The notes: generated from the sequence alone by a model not told the origin. Positions 12,052 through 26,765 are shown, numbered from the stretch's first letter. The stretch: 64,000 nucleotides of DNA from Epiperipatus broadwayi (GCA_028023455.1 JAQFVV010000253.1:134501-198500), one strand, 5' to 3'. Numbers and translations: made by a program.

Positions 12052-12056
12052 CAAAC

Positions 12057-12309
12057 AATAAATGATTTTAGTTTTTAAATAATATTTATAAAAAGACATT
12101 AACTATACGTACAACTTCCATAGTAACAACTTTTAAGAATTACATTTAAAAATGCGATCTTAATGAAATGACACCATTACACAAAAAAATAATAACAAAA
12201 CAACAGTAAATGATTTTGGTTTTTAAATAATATTTATAAAAACACATTAAATATTAATTCTTATTAAGCGCAATGTCAGCACGTAATACTTATATAAAAC
12301 TAAAACTTT
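12057..12309. other. AT-rich spacer with local direct repeat
   Basis: AATAAATGATTTTAGTTTTTAAATAATATTTATAAAAA near 12058 is repeated near 12207 (about 150 bp apart). There is no coding content. Confidence 0.4.
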
Positions 12310-12560
12310 AGTACATGCGCATTGAGTGCTTAATTTTAGCAAGAGAGACCTCTACAAATCATAACACAAGATTCGACTTTATAAAGATAAGAGGGACCCT
12401 CTTATCTCTAACCTATTTTTCTTAATTATATAGGCAAATCTAAAGCATTTTGATTTGGGAGCATGAAGCTAATAAATTCTTCACTGATTAAGTCCACTAA
12501 TTCTATTAAACATTAACATTCGCGAAATCTTTCGATTTATGAGTCAATATTCAGATATTA
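12310..12560. repeat. Dispersed repeat B, copy 1
   Basis: Shares with 48735-48960 an ordered set of blocks: a GAGACCTCTACA-like start, GGGACCCTCTT, then GCATGAAGCTAATAAATTCT, CTTCACTGATTAAGTCCAC and GTGAAATCTTTC-like tails. Both copies have the same orientation. No ends or coding capacity are visible. It is probably an old interspersed element. Confidence 0.5.
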
Positions 12561-15500
12561 AATTTAGAAATATTTTGAATCAATTTAAAGTTATAAATAT
12601 TTAAGTATATTCATAAAATATTTACTGTGTAATATTTAACAGGAATTGTCACCTTGAAACAAAAAAATAATATTATAACAGAAAATGGATATCTGTACTA
12701 AAAATTTTCCCTCCAAAAATATAGAACATGATTGCAGAGTATGTTGGGATGTTCAACAGAAATGCTAATAAATGTATTTTTTTAAAAACAATTTAAGCCA
12801 AAAAACACCAAAAAAAATACATATTAAAACAGAACAAAAAACACCAATATATATATATAAGACTGAAAATGTCAAAGTATTACGGAAAAAAGATTGTGTT
12901 GATAAAAAAAAAAACATTTTCAGGTATACTTGCAGGAATTATTTTCTTTCAAATTGACATCATTGCGGTATTACACATTTATAATAGATGTGAAAAGGCC
13001 TTCTATCTCCCCTACACTATATAACAGCTCTAATACCAAAATACCAATTTATCATATGCATCTGTAAGTTGAATGAGTAGAAGAAACTAAATGTTCTTGA
13101 TAATTTATCAAAATAAATGTCTATTTAATTTTCGATAATTTAAATTTTTGGTAGAGATCCATTTAGAGTCATGTACCTATAACATCTATATACATGATAT
13201 TGCCTATTTCTCAAGATGGGTGTCAATTACATGTATAAGTTGGGTTCAAACCCATGCCAGTGCTTATATACTTGGCACTAGGTGAATAACAAATATTACA
13301 GCAATATTTATAGCTTCAATGTATATTTTAAACCACAACTATCACCTCATGTTTAGAAACGATTGAATTATGCAATAACTATAAGTTTATTAGATAATAA
13401 ATATAAAGTTGGTAGAGGTATATTATTTAAAATAATCAGTGGGCAATGTAACAGCCATTTTTTAATTTCTAAATGAAAAAATGATATTAAAACTTTATTT
13501 AGCTAAATAGGTATATAGAACATTTAATTATAAAATATATTTTTAAAATTATAAAAAAAATCAGATTTTATGTGTACATTAATTTTATTTTTTTGACAGA
13601 AAAGTATTTACAACAAAAGTATAAATAAAACAATATCATATAGGTATTGTGTTTTGTTTTTATAACAAAATCACTGCTAAAATGTTTTTTTTTAAATTAA
13701 GATTAAATATTTGTTAAAGAATATTTAAAAGAAAATCATGTGACTGAAAAAGGATTGATATATAAAAATAAGTCTAATGCTGCTGGTCTTGTTTAGAAGT
13801 TGATTTTTACATTTAAAAAATGTAATGTTGTTGATCTAAAACTTGTTATTAATAGAAAGTTATTTATTTATATTGTTCTCCAGACTGAATAAAAACGATT
13901 TTCAGAAAGTATAAAGCTCTAACTTTTTCCATTAGTCCAATATTATTGTTCTTCCATATATCCACCTCTCCCAAATTTATACAAGAAGAATGAGTGTGAC
14001 ATCAGAAGAAGATTTTAATTCAATATTTAATGAGAGAACCATCTATAACATAATTGTATCTGCAGAGACAAACAGAATTTGAATAACTACTTGTAAAAAA
14101 CCTCATTTATTTAACAAGTGTACAAGAAACAAGCAAGTTAAAATCTATGATTTACTATAATTCTGTAATATTAAAATATTTTAATGTCAGTGCACATATA
14201 TTTTAAAAATAAATAAATTAATTAATTTTTTAAAAAAGTCTTTTAAAATAATGCTTTTATGTAAATATTTCAATAAAAATAGAAAAATAATAGTAATAAT
14301 CAATTTTATAAAAGTATTTGAGGTTTTTTGATATTTTGATTTATGAATCCCAAATGCTTCTATGAAATGAATTATTATTTTGCCATTTTTCTACTTTTTA
14401 GTGGGATATTTATATATATAAGCATTATTTTTTGAAAAATATTTTTTAAATATTATTTTAATTTTTTTAATTATAAATAAAACACATAATTTCAATTTAA
14501 ATAAAATAATTTTCTTCATGAATCTTTTTTATTATGTTTCTTGTTCTTTCCACAAAAGGGCACATGCTATCAATGATTTTGAGTTGTTTTGATTTTGGAA
14601 ATGAAAAAAAATAATTCTCTAATATTTTTTTACACTTTCATTAGTTTTTTTTTTTTTACAAAATATTTATGAAATATTAGTTATTTTCGAAAAATAATTA
14701 AGATTGTTGTATGAAATATTAACTTTTAATTAAATAAGTAAATTAATATTAAGCACATTTTACTCTATAAATGTAATATTATCAATGGCCAGTTACAAAG
14801 TTTTCTTCGTAAAATAAGATTATAAGTTGGATTCTGAATGAGACCAGTGAATAAAAAAAAAATGGACATCCTGACACAAACACAGACAAGACAAATTAAT
14901 ATAAAAGCACTTAAAAATACTTTTCAGTTTACATTTTTTAAAAAAATAATCATTTTGAGTTTATTTAATGAAATTATTAATTATAATTATGCTAGTTTTA
15001 AGGTTTAAAATGAAAGAGCTAAACTTTATATATAATTATTGATTTAAAGTTATTTAACAAAAATCATTAATTTAATGCATAGAAATAGCTTCTCATTAAA
15101 TCCAATTACATTTATTATTATTTATGATATAAAAAGGTACACAACTTTATTACTAAACAGTTCATAAGAAGTTTAAGCACCAGACATTGAACACCAGAAT
15201 TAATCTTGGGCCCTCCCAGTCCGAAGTCATACACTCTATAAGTCATGACAGATCATAGAGGACTATTATATATTCCAAATTATAAAATAGTTGATAAACA
15301 ATAAATATATGGGAATATATCAATGGAAATTATGTTTTGAAATTGATAGCCAGTTATACTATCAGATAAATAAAACATTTTTAGGACCAAATAGTAAAAA
15401 GGAAGGAAAAGACTTAGAAATTGGTTGTAAATGTATTATAGCAATTGTTTGGATATGTCTGTATATGTAGAGTAGAATATATTAATTAAAAGTTTGAAAA

Positions 15501-17755
15501 AGACAATTTTTAATGCAATGTAAGCATCACAAGTAGATTTTTATGTCCTGAGTTAAGATATTGAAATAATTATATGAAGTTTGCAATGTATTTTAAAATA
15601 TTGATGTACCTAATTATGATATATATTTTGAAGTATATGGTATATTAATAATTTTTACACTCTCATTTTTCGATTTTGAAGTAAAGTTTGACTATGTCCA
15701 TTTGTGTGCTTATTTTCTATGTGGCTTAAGGTATTTCCCTAAATCGGTTTAATGATGATGTATATCTTTAATTGTTTATTTATATAATGATATTTAATAT
15801 ATGGGTATCATGAATATGTATTGCTATGATGATTTTAAAAATGGTAATATTAATAGAAGTGATTACTATAGAATTTTCCTGATTTGAATCCATGTTAAGT
15901 TTTCCTGCTACAATACTAAGTTTTAAAACAATATTTATGCACACATATCTAATTTAGTTTTTATATGTATAGCCAATTGATTTATATAAATAAAATTAAG
16001 TATCTTATTGATAAATTATTAATACATCATCCATGATGGTTGGTGGACGTATTTATGTAGTGTAACGGGATGGAGTGGGTGATAAGTTGGTGGAAAGTTG
16101 AGAAGTGGAAGGAAAGTAAATGAATCTGGGTTGATGGAACAATCATCATCACTCCCAGTCCATTTAAAATGAAATATTTATGAAAAGTATATTTAGGTAA
16201 GATATATTTAATAATAAAATGAGATTATAGAATCTCTGAACATTGAGAGATCAGAAGCTAACTCAGAAGAGCAACTAAAAGCATAATTATAAATATTCAA
16301 CCAGCATTATCAAAAGTCAAAGTATGAGTACTCAAGAGAAATAACCATCCATCATCATCGTTGATGGGAATAAACAAATTAGTACAATAAAATATATAAA
16401 TCAACAGTCAACCTTGTGACTGGATTGAAAATGGGTCTTCTGTAGACCAGGCTAACTATTGAGCCTTTGCCAGCTTGGGCAATTATATAAACATAACTTG
16501 GATGCACCAGTTTAGTGCCCATCCATTAAAATACACAATAATCAGAAATAGAACAATAATGCTGGGACATTTAAAGCACGCTGATCATCATCAATGCTCT
16601 GGCCACTAAAGTACTATTAATGTACTGGCCAACTATAAATTTAACTTTTAATAGGACTAAAGTAAAATAAAAGTTAGTGCATGGGATTTAAAGAGTATCC
16701 TCTTTTGCACCAACCAGGATGATGATGATCATCTCTGGATGCTCAAAGCACTAAACACATCCCCATTTATCCATGTCCGAAATCTAGCTCAGAGAACATG
16801 GACTCTATTACTGTATGTGAACAAGAGATGATGGAATACAATGTTAACAATTAAATATAAGTTTATTAATAACAATAAAAAAAATAAATGATATTTAAGG
16901 TCTTATAAGGGTTCTGATTTTGAAAAGTATACATTGAGTTACATGATTAATAAATTAGGTTTATTTAAAACCCATTCAGCACATAGGCATGTGGCTTGAT
17001 ACAAAATAAACACATTTGAATTAACATTTAATTTAGAAAAATGATCAAAATTTTACACATAAGTGTCTATCTGACACGCATTATTATTTACAATACAATT
17101 GACATATATATGCACACATATGTGTGTGCATGAAATAACCTATTTGACTTGTTACAAAATAATTATCAAATTCTTAAATTATATAAAATACAATAAATGA
17201 TTGAAGTTTCAGTTAAATGAAATACATTTTACATACTAGGTTTACTGAAACACGTACATATAATTTGCACAGACGTGGGAAACATTAATTTATATACATA
17301 ACATTTGTATTTATCACAATAAAATTATTAAAGATTATTTCACAATTTAATTCTCTTTGCTGAATATAATCTTTTTCTTTAAAATAAGAAATACCAAATT
17401 TTTGACTATTAATTGATTTAAAATGTCTTTCTTTTTTTTTTTTTTTAGTCTAAAAGATTTTTGGAAATCTTTTTCTTGATTATTAATTATAACTTTCTTT
17501 GAAGTTTTTTTTTTAATTATAAATATAACTTTAAACAGTTTTTTCTTCTTTAATAAACATTTTAAACTAATATTGTTTTATATATTTCTATCAGCTATAA
17601 AAATGTCATTTTACTAAGGAAATTGTTTAAAACTTCCTTATCATATATAACACTACTCACCACCAGCTGTATATACATTTATCTGTGTTTCTCTGCCTTT
17701 CAACAAACTGGAAGATTTTTTTTGATGAGTTTGCTTTTTTTAGTGACTGTCATAA
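12561..17755. other. AT-rich intergenic DNA
   Basis: No gene was recognised. Poly-A and poly-T runs are common (for example 14649-14659 and 17429-17446). Between 16026 and 16740 several short GATGAT/ATCATC patches recur. GGGTTCAAACCC at about 13234 resembles a B box, but no matching A box was seen. Confidence 0.5.
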
Positions 17756-18060
17756 TCAGGAAAAATGTACATAATCCATGTAAAATCTTGGTCTGTAGTT
17801 GGTCTCTTTCTGTCTAGGATTTTTCCAGGCAAGCAGCTGTCTTGGTTTGATGGATTTCAGGCAATCAATCATCCTCTGCACATTTAAGGCTATGAATTTC
17901 AGCACAAAGAAGTGGGTCATTTTCTCCATGTGAATTTCAAACTCCTGCAAGGAAATATTGGCAGCTCCCCAATCTAATGTTCTGCCAACTATATGGTCAG
18001 CTAAAACCAACTGCTGCCCTTTATCAAGTTGCAACAAAATATTGTAACCAACTCTGCAGC
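17756..18060 (-). CDS. Possible host-gene exon, unrecognised
   Basis: A minus-strand open stretch of about 100 codons whose residue mix (GRTLDWGAANISLQEFEIHM; VQRMIDCLKSIKPRQLLAW) is far more protein-like than the AT-driven frames around it. Local base composition is also richer in G+C. Upstream the frame meets a stop about 10 codons before LLQLDKGQQ. An AG at about 18064 (AAGAGAACAG) could be the splice acceptor. Downstream it runs to a TGA at 17756, with a possible donor at TAT/GTACAT nearby. I do not recognise the family. It could be a single exon, a processed-pseudogene fragment or part of an unknown repeat. Confidence 0.35.
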
Positions 18061-18655
18061 TGACCTGTTCTCTTCAAAAATCAATAACCAGACTAACTGA
18101 TATTTTTTAATCAGTCTTTTAAAAACTCGTCTGAGGTGTTAACAACACTTTGATTAAAAACAGAGTTTTTATTTTTAGCTCTCTAATCCCTTTAAAACAT
18201 ATACGTTTTTATTTTAATCTTTGGAATTTGGCCAAAGGTGTGATAAGCCTTTTGAAAAGATATACATGTTTTCAGTTAGACAATAAAAATTTACAAATTA
18301 ATTAAAGATTTCAAAAATAGACATTTTTTTCAAAATTATCAAAAAAACAAGCTTATATTTAAATTTCAAAATCACAATTACAAATAATGTTTATCAGACC
18401 TTTTAAAAGTTTAATTTATAAAACAATTTTTATTTTAAATCAGAGTTATTATTTAACCCCTGACATATTATAAGTTTATTTTAGGAAATATAAAAAAAAT
18501 ATCTACAAAAATTTATTCTGTGTTTATTTCTACTTTTCCTTTATTTTCCATATATATATGCACACACACTATATTATTATGGGTCTAGCATGTAACCCAA
18601 CTGCTTACAGTAGTAATATCACTTTATGCTCTAGAGTTATGATGGTCCATTGATA
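18061..18655. other. AT-rich spacer
   Basis: No feature recognised beyond short TATATA and CACACA tracts near 18550. Confidence 0.4.
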
Positions 18656-20440
18656 TATATATATATAATAAAACAAGACAAATTGTGCAACTTGAATTTA
18701 AGCTTGTGCTAAAATGTTCACTAGATGGAGCTTACCACTCGTTTCAAAACAAACTTTAATTATAAGTGACAACAGAGAAAAAATTCAAAATCTCTATCGA
18801 AAAATTCTCATCTCTAATTGGTTTTGAGCTTAATCGCTCACCTCAGTGAAGAGTTAGGATTTCAGGAACTAGATGTAAAACTCCAAATCAGAGCACTTAT
18901 TTCATATGGTACTATCAGTTTGAAAACATGAATTTTTCAGACACATAAATGTCTTCAAATCCAGCCTTAAAAACCAGATAGCTATATGGGTCTAAACTCA
19001 GTTCAGTTTCACCATATATTAATAGCTAAAGCAATATTTTGCAAAAGCCTTCAAGGGTACACTTATAATAATTAATAAAACAAGACACAAATTTTGCAAC
19101 TTGCCTTTAAGCTTGTGTTAAAATGTTCACTAGATGGAGCTTACCACAAGCTCCAAAACAAGCTTTAATTATAAGTGCCAACAGAGAAAGAATTCAAAAT
19201 CTCTATTGGAAAATCCTCATTTTCAGACCACTTGGTTTCGAGCTTAACTCACCTCAGTGAAGAGTTAGGATTTCAGAAACTAGATCTAAAGCTCCAACTC
19301 ACAACACTTATTTAATACATTAATATCAGTTTGAAAACTTGAATTTTTCAGATATGTAAATGTCTTTAAATCCAGCCTTACAAACCAGATAGTACAAAAG
19401 CCTTTAAGGGTATACTTATAATAATTAATAAAACAAGACACAAATTGCGCAACTTGCCTTTAAGCTCATGATAAAATGTTCACTAGATGGAGCTTACAAC
19501 TAGCAACAAAACAAGCTTTAATTATAAGTGGCAACAGAGAAAGAATTCCAAAATCTCTATCGGAAAATTCTCATCTCCAGGCCAATTGGTTTGGAGCTTA
19601 ATGGCTCATCTCAGAGAAGAGTTAGGATTTCAGAAACTAGATCTAAAACTCCAACTCAGAGCACTCATTTAATAAGTTACTATTTCTTTGAAAATTTGAA
19701 TTTTTCAGACAAGTAAATGTCTTCAAATCCAGTCTTACAAACTGGATAGCTATATTGGTCTGAACTCAGTTCAGTTTCACCATATATTAATAGCTAAAGC
19801 AATATTACATTGCAAAAGCCTTCAAGGGTACACTTATAATAATTAATAAAACGACACAAATGGTAACTCTGCACTAATTCTTCACTGAGGTAAGCCATTA
19901 AGCTCAAAAACAATTGGTTTGGAGATGAGGATTTTCTGATATAGATTTTGAATTCTTTCTCTATTGGAACTTATAATTAAAGCTTGTTTTGGAGCTAATG
20001 GTAAGCTCCATCTAGTGAACATTTTCGCACAAGCTTAAAGGCAAGTTGCACAATTTGTGTCTTGTTTTATTAATTATTATAAGTGTACTCATGAAGGCTT
20101 TTGTGATGTAATATTATTTTAGCTATTAATATATGGTGAAACTGAACTGAGTTCAGACCTATATAGCTATCTGGTTTGTAAGGCTGGATTCAAAGACATT
20201 TACGTGTCTGAAAAGTTTAAATTTTCAAACTGATAGTAACATATTAAATAAGTGCTCTGAGTTGAAGTTTTAGATCTAGTTTCTGAAATCCTAACTCTTC
20301 ACTGAGGTGATCTATTAAGCTCAAAACCAATTGGTCTGGAGATGAGGATTTTCCGATAGAGATTTTGAATTCTTTCTCTGTTGGCACTTACAATTAAAGC
20401 TTGTTTTGTAGCTAGTGTAAGCTCCATCTAGTGAACATAT
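18656..20440. repeat. Tandem then inverted array of a ~410-bp repeat
   Basis: Three direct units are marked by GTTCACTAGATGGAGCTTAC at 18716, 19125 and 19478. The spacing is 409 then 353 bp, the second unit lacking about 56 bp that contain AACTCAGTTCAGTTTCACC. At about 19858 the orientation flips. Two inverted units follow, with the complementary marker ending at 20020 and 20436 (416 bp apart). Each unit also carries AAAACAAGCTTTAATTATAAGTG and a Cys-free AT-rich tail ending in AATTAATAAAACAAGACAC. No protein is encoded, and open frames of ~60 codons inside (19487-19716) are chance. Confidence 0.85.
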
Positions 20441-23400
20441 ATATTGTACCCTCACCAACTGGAAATATAATAATAGGAAAATATGACTAGCTCAGATAAA
20501 ATGATTATGCTCAGCTAAGTACATATAATCTTACTATAATCAAAAATAAAGATATCCTATGATAATATTTACTATTCAACTAGCTCTATCTGATTAATAA
20601 ATAATAAATGGTTCGGTTTATAAAAAAAATTAAATAAATAAAATATTAATAAATCATGAGACAATGAAGTGAAGTACAAGTAGTAAAGAATTACATTGAG
20701 CTAATATCCCACAGGATACAATCTCAATGGCATAAGAATACTATCCTCCTTATTATTTCAAATAATGATAAATTCATAGCATTCTTCCTACTTTAAAATA
20801 ATAACAATCAATTTAATATAATATTACTAATTAAATTCTAATCTCTTTATTAAAACAATATAACTATAATTATCTCAGGTTCTTTAAAATAACTCTAATC
20901 CATTTATAATCTCCTGTAGTTAAGTATGATAAGGGATTTTGTATCAACTTCAACTAAATCTAAATAATAATAATAATAATAATAATAACAACAACAACAA
21001 CAATAATAATAATAATAATAGTAATAATAATAATAATCATCATCATCATCATCATCTTATTCCTCATTAAATAATTATTAATCTTATCCACTGTTTAATA
21101 TTATGGTAACTACTAATAATGATAATCACAATAAGTAATATAATTCTTTTATTTCTCATGTGGCATCTTAAATAGAACATATGGCACAATCTGATATAAT
21201 CTGATAATATGTGGCAACAAACAATATTAAAATTCTATGCAATAAATTGTGCAATTAATAATGATTATAATAATAATATTAGTGGAAAAAGAAATTTCTC
21301 AAATATATTATATTTTGAATCATTGTGATTTCTTAAGTAAATAATTATATCTGTACTGAGCAAATATTGTTTATTTTGGTATCTGGCAATCATGTATTTG
21401 TGGTGGTGAATAAATCAACATAACACAAAGTTTTATAAAACAAGTTTAACAAAATTTATTATTCTATACTTTCACCAAACTATATACCCTATTTACAGTT
21501 GTGTTTGATAAAAACCTAACAAATACCAAACTAATGAAAATAATATTAAATTACATATTTCCACATTGAAAATAAAAAAAATAAATCAACAAGTAAATAA
21601 ACCTTTACTCCGACTTATAAACTTTTTGGCACATTTATTTAAAATAATAATAAAACTAATTTAAGAATACACTTATAGTTTAATAAAAATATCCATTAAT
21701 TAACATAGCTAAAACATATGGTTTTTATAAGTGTACACGAAAATATAAAATATAAAATACTGAAGTAACATTCATTTTTAAAATATGTTCATAGATTTTT
21801 ATAATAAATTAGTCAAACTTCTAATATGATAGTGCTAGTGTTATTTTAAATATTTATCTCGGTTCATTCAATAAATAAATTGACTTTAATAAAATAATAT
21901 TACTGATGTTGTTTTATATACTTTGCTTGGCACTATTCTAAATAAAATCCTTATATGTGTGTTTCATGTATTTTTAAAACATAAAATAATATTCATAAAA
22001 ATATAAGCATTCATTGTATTCTGTGTTGTTCATTCTGAATGTTTCTATTTTTCTTAAAATATACATTAAGACGTAAAATCTAAAAATATCAAAATTATTC
22101 AAAACTCTCTTTTATGTTTTTTAAAAATAGTTTAATAAAACATGAAAAATATCTATGATTCTGTTAATATTTATATTCATATCATTTGTATTTGACTTTA
22201 ATCTATACCAAAACATGAAAAACCTATCTCATCTACTTTCAGAATAATGACACTACAATTCAAAAATTATTCATTGTTTGCTTTCATAAAATACAATGCT
22301 ATACGATGCAATAACTGTTGAAATTAAGATAGTGATACGATGTGTAGGCATGTAGAGCTAACTAGAGTATAGACTCAATAGTATAAAATATATGGGATAA
22401 TCTACATGGATACAGTGTAAACGAAGAGGTATGACTTCTCTGTCTAATGACCTCAAATATTATAATAATGTCCAGTCTATTTATTCAGCTTAGTCAAACA
22501 TTTTAATACTGCCTATGGAAAATATATACAAGACACAGGGCTATATTATCTGTACTTGCATAAACTACTAGGATAATAATATAGGTTACTTTCCTATTCT
22601 CCATAAAACCTACATATAAGCATCCAATTGGTTTCTTTACAATACTCCTAATGTCACTATCACTTAAAATTTCACAATAGATTTAACAACCTACATCCAA
22701 AAATATCTAGCATTACTCTAAATAATAAACAAAAATCACATAAGACTTTAACAAATCTAAAACTACCACAAGAAAAGGTTTATTCACTTTTAAAACTCAG
22801 CAATAAAAAATATATAAATGATTTTGTTTTAAAATATTAAAATCAATATTGACCCAAATTTTTTTTTCTAAAAATAAGGTTCATCCATTAAAGAATTATA
22901 TAAAAATTATAAGTTCTATTACATCAGTAATATAAAAGAAAAAGTATGTATATCTTTTTAAAAAAATCTTAGCTCATATCTCTAGAATAATAATAAAGTT
23001 TTATGTGTAACTAATGTGCACACACGTTCATATGTTCATATGATAAGGTAATACCATAAAAATATTCCAAGCAATTCTAGAAAACAATAAAATATACATA
23101 ATGTAAAATTAATATATTTTACAAAGATTTACCTAGTGACACTAATCTTGTTGGTCACTCTTGGATGTGTTCTGGTCCAATATTTCATATAAGAAAACAT
23201 ATTAAATAATAATAACATCCATTCAGCATCATTATCATACCTTAAAATGTTTATGAAAAAACTTTACAAAATATTAAAATATTCTTTAAAATATTAATTC
23301 TGTTAGATTAAATAAAATATTTAAATGTAATTTTTTTCCTATCTAACACTAATAAAACTTAATACTATAATTAGTATGTGAAAAGAGAAATAATACTATA

Positions 23401-25955
23401 GTTACTAAATCCAATTCTTTCTTCTCCATTAAGTTCAAATTAAAAGTTTTTTTTCCTTCTAATATTTCTTATTAGAATTTCTTTCTGACACTTGTTGCTA
23501 AGATGACCACTGTCCAAAGCTTTAGAACAAAAAAAAAACCTTTTCTCTCCTTCCTGCACAGTGTGTAAACCCATAAATGATAAAAAAAAGAAAAATGAAA
23601 AATGAAGTCGACTTTTGTATCCAAAATTATTTGAAAATAATCATTAATCCTTTTATGAAAGTTTATAAAAAATGCAGTCAATTGTCTGTAGCTTTCAGGA
23701 TAATAATTATTGAAATTGTCATATCATTGGAAAAGATTTTATAATTAGTCAGCTCTGGAGTTTTTCCCATTCACTTGGATTCATTTGGGCTTTAGATGCA
23801 TCAGTGTTGCGATATAAATCTATGTGTATTAGTATGGAAAATACACATTTTATATTCCATTAAAAATATCATTTTATGGTAATTTAAATAAAGTTATTTA
23901 TAAAGTTATATTTCTTAGTCAGGATAATATTTTTAATTACCCAATTAATTTTATTTTCTGATGAATAATTTTAAAAAATTAGTGTTTAGAATATTAAATG
24001 ATTTACAGTCTTTTTTGATAATGACTTGTCATATAAAAAAGAATATATCTGTAATATTATCATTTTTTATATTTATAATCATTTTCAAGAGAAGTTTATA
24101 GTAAACTTTTTTAAGACAATATTTTAAAAATATTCTCTGCAACTTTTTTTTTAGAAAATATATGCAGTTACTAATGTAAGCACAAATGGTATCTTCTATT
24201 TTTAGGTTCAATATTAAATTCGTTTTCAACTTTTTTTAAAAAAAAATTTAAAATGTAAGTTTTTTCCATGTAACTTTTTGCTTTACAAATAAAGTTATCT
24301 ATCCTTAAAATATAATGCATAAAAATGTTAAACTTTTGAAGAATATTTCTGTTCAACTTCCTTGCCAATGTCCAAAATATTAAAAATAAATAATGATATA
24401 ACCTTTCCCCTAATATATGTAAAATTCTACCTTCCTTTATTAGCTGTACTTTCATTCTTAATTCTTTTGAATACATACTTGTTTCTGGTATTAAATCCAT
24501 AGTTTCCATGAAGTTGGCTTAAGCTTCAATAAAAATAATTGGTAGAGAATTTATTAATTTAGCAATGCATAACTACTTTAGCTTAGTAAATTTATAATCC
24601 TTCAAAACCTTTCTTTTAAACAATAATTTTAAGTAGTAAACTATGCAATACTTCAATGTTAATATATGATAATAATTTTGATAATAAGTAAACAGGTTAT
24701 TAAATTATTAAGCAAGAAATTAAGTTATTAAGCAAGATAGAAAAATGAGAGCATCTATTTTTATATCCAATTGAACTGACAATTTGATTGGCTATTAGAT
24801 CTTCAGCTTGTGATCTAATTTACATATTAGTTAAGCTTATGTAATTAAAATTTAGAAATAAAATTAATGACTCATATTACAATATTAAATATTACATTAT
24901 TTAATTCTAAACTAATTTTACAATTTTATTTAAACAAATTAAACACTCTAAAATAATATTTAAAATAATATTTTATTAATTTATCCAATATTTAATTTTA
25001 ATGTATCTATTTTTAAAATTTTAATTTTATTAACTACATTTATTTTAAAACTATCCAATTAAAATATTTCTAACATTTAATTTTATTTTATGATATACAA
25101 ATGTTTCAATTTTTAAAACAAGTCTAAAGCAATTTTGAAACTTTTTTGAAACCTTGTAAAAACCAGACAATATGTATCAATTTTTATAAACTGTCTGAAA
25201 ATAGAAATAAATATTTAATTACAAAAGTATTATATTAAAAAATAGTAATATAATGACAGAATTTGGAATAATAATTTTGATACTCTTTAAGCAATAATAA
25301 ATTAAATACATTTTTCCACCATAAAATATTATATTTTTAATAAATAATTTATAACACAAATATTAAATCTACTCTTTATTTAAAATACATTAGTTTATTT
25401 AATTCTAAATCATCATTTTAAAATTATCTTTTAGCATTTTATTTAATAGGACTTTTAGTATATTACTTGATTATGGTAAGCTTTCCCTACCATACAAAAA
25501 TCATAATATTTAGCTTTACTTTATAAATTTAACACATTAACATAGTTTTTTATATATTTGCAACTCTCACTTTATTTAAACACAGTTTTAAAAATGTTAT
25601 CAATATTATATAGCAGTTATACTATTAGAAATGTACATTTAATTTATAATTTTTCAAAAATTGACTTAGTAAACCTATTTGGACCTAGTAGAAAGGGCAC
25701 AATATATACAGTAAAGTAATGAAATAATGTTACAGCAGAGAAATTTAATACAAGTTTGATATAAAAAATTTGTAAAATTTTAAGGCTGGCTTTCATTATG
25801 GAATACTTTTGTCAAAACATGACTGTAATAAAATTAGCAAGAATATTGGCATTTCCACTTGCATGTGAACATAAATTAAGCTGGTCTCTGATTTTTAATA
25901 AATTTTGCATATTTTCATGTATGAATATTTTTGTGAAAATCAGTCAGGCAATTAA
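20441..25955. other. Long AT-rich intergenic stretch
   Basis: No gene was recognised. It contains the trinucleotide tract at 20955-21056 and very AT-rich DNA around 24900-25700. The small minus-strand frames at 23472-23681 and 24029-24509 look like translated AT-rich DNA. Confidence 0.5.
20955..21056. repeat. (AAT)n-(AAC)n-(AAT)n-(ATC)n microsatellite
   Basis: Blocks of pure AAT, then AAC, AAT again with one AGT, then ATC. A stepwise interconversion of one trinucleotide tract. Confidence 0.9.
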
Positions 25956-26765
25956 CTATGCTGTGGAATTAAATGACCAGTGTTTGCTAAGGGGAATATT
26001 GCTAGCTCTTAAATTTATAACATTTTTAAAAAATTGATTACTGCATGTCTCTTTAATTTTTTTAGCTATTGCTTTAGAGACAGATAACCTTAGTGTCAGC
26101 AAGTTTAAAAGAATGACCATTATTTTTCTCATAATGAATTTTTTGTTGTAAGTGCTGGTAAATTTGGCTCTATTACATAAATGGACATGCTGGGTAACTC
26201 TTGATTTTAAGTTTACACATGTTTCTCCATAATATCTGCCATTGCAAAATTGGCAGTCTAGAATGCATATGAGTTGACCCTTACTAGCATTAATGACCTT
26301 ATCTTTGGAATTATTAATGAGTCTTTTATGTTCCAAAGAGCATGTAAAACCAACATTGAATTTTTGCTTATTATGGATATTAATTTAGAATAAATTTTAG
26401 GGAAGTAAGGCATGTCAATCCAAGGTTAAGGATTGGGTGGTTTATCTAATTTATGTCTGCAGTTAAATCTCTTTATTTGTTTATCAAGTGTGACAGAAGA
26501 GTATCTGACTTTAATTAAATCTTTGCTATAACATTCTAAAATTCTGTTTTGCATCAGCTACGAATTTGCAAAGTTCTGAGTTACTAAATAAAAAGGCTTT
26601 AAAACTTGACATTTTATATTGGAATGAAACCTTGGATTGAGAGTATAAATAACCTCTTACAATAAAAGGTTTGACAATTTTTGAGTAGTTGATTGTATAG
26701 GTCTGTCTTGTCAGTTTCAGATTGAGATGTTTAATAGAGTGATGAACATCTTTTGTCTCCATTAC
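25956..26765 (-). pseudogene. Penelope-like element copy 1 (RT C-terminus + GIY-YIG endonuclease)
   Basis: On the minus strand, 26762-26526 reads as the RT C-terminus; its GYLYSQSKVSFQYKM and FLFSNSELCKF segments align with PLTYKLAGF and FLFRNYVLCKF of copy 2. After a broken linker, 26336-25956 encodes a GIY-YIG endonuclease: CQFCNGRYYGETCVNLKSRV with Tyr-Gly-Glu-Thr, the catalytic Arg and a following His. This RT-then-GIY-YIG order defines Penelope-like elements. The RT catalytic core is missing and frames are interrupted, so it is inactive. Confidence 0.8.

Larger units (their letters stand above)
6936..12056. repeat. Target-site duplication of the Ty3 element (TAAAC / CAAAC)
   Basis: The five bases before the 5' LTR (6936-6940, TAAAC) and after the 3' LTR (12052-12056, CAAAC) match at four of five positions. 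The length fits Ty3 integrase. The single T/C difference is in keeping with the mutated LTRs. Confidence 0.6.

Noticed and set aside
13225-13250. GGGTTCAAACCC as a B box
   Set aside because: It is a self-complementary 12-mer with no A box upstream.
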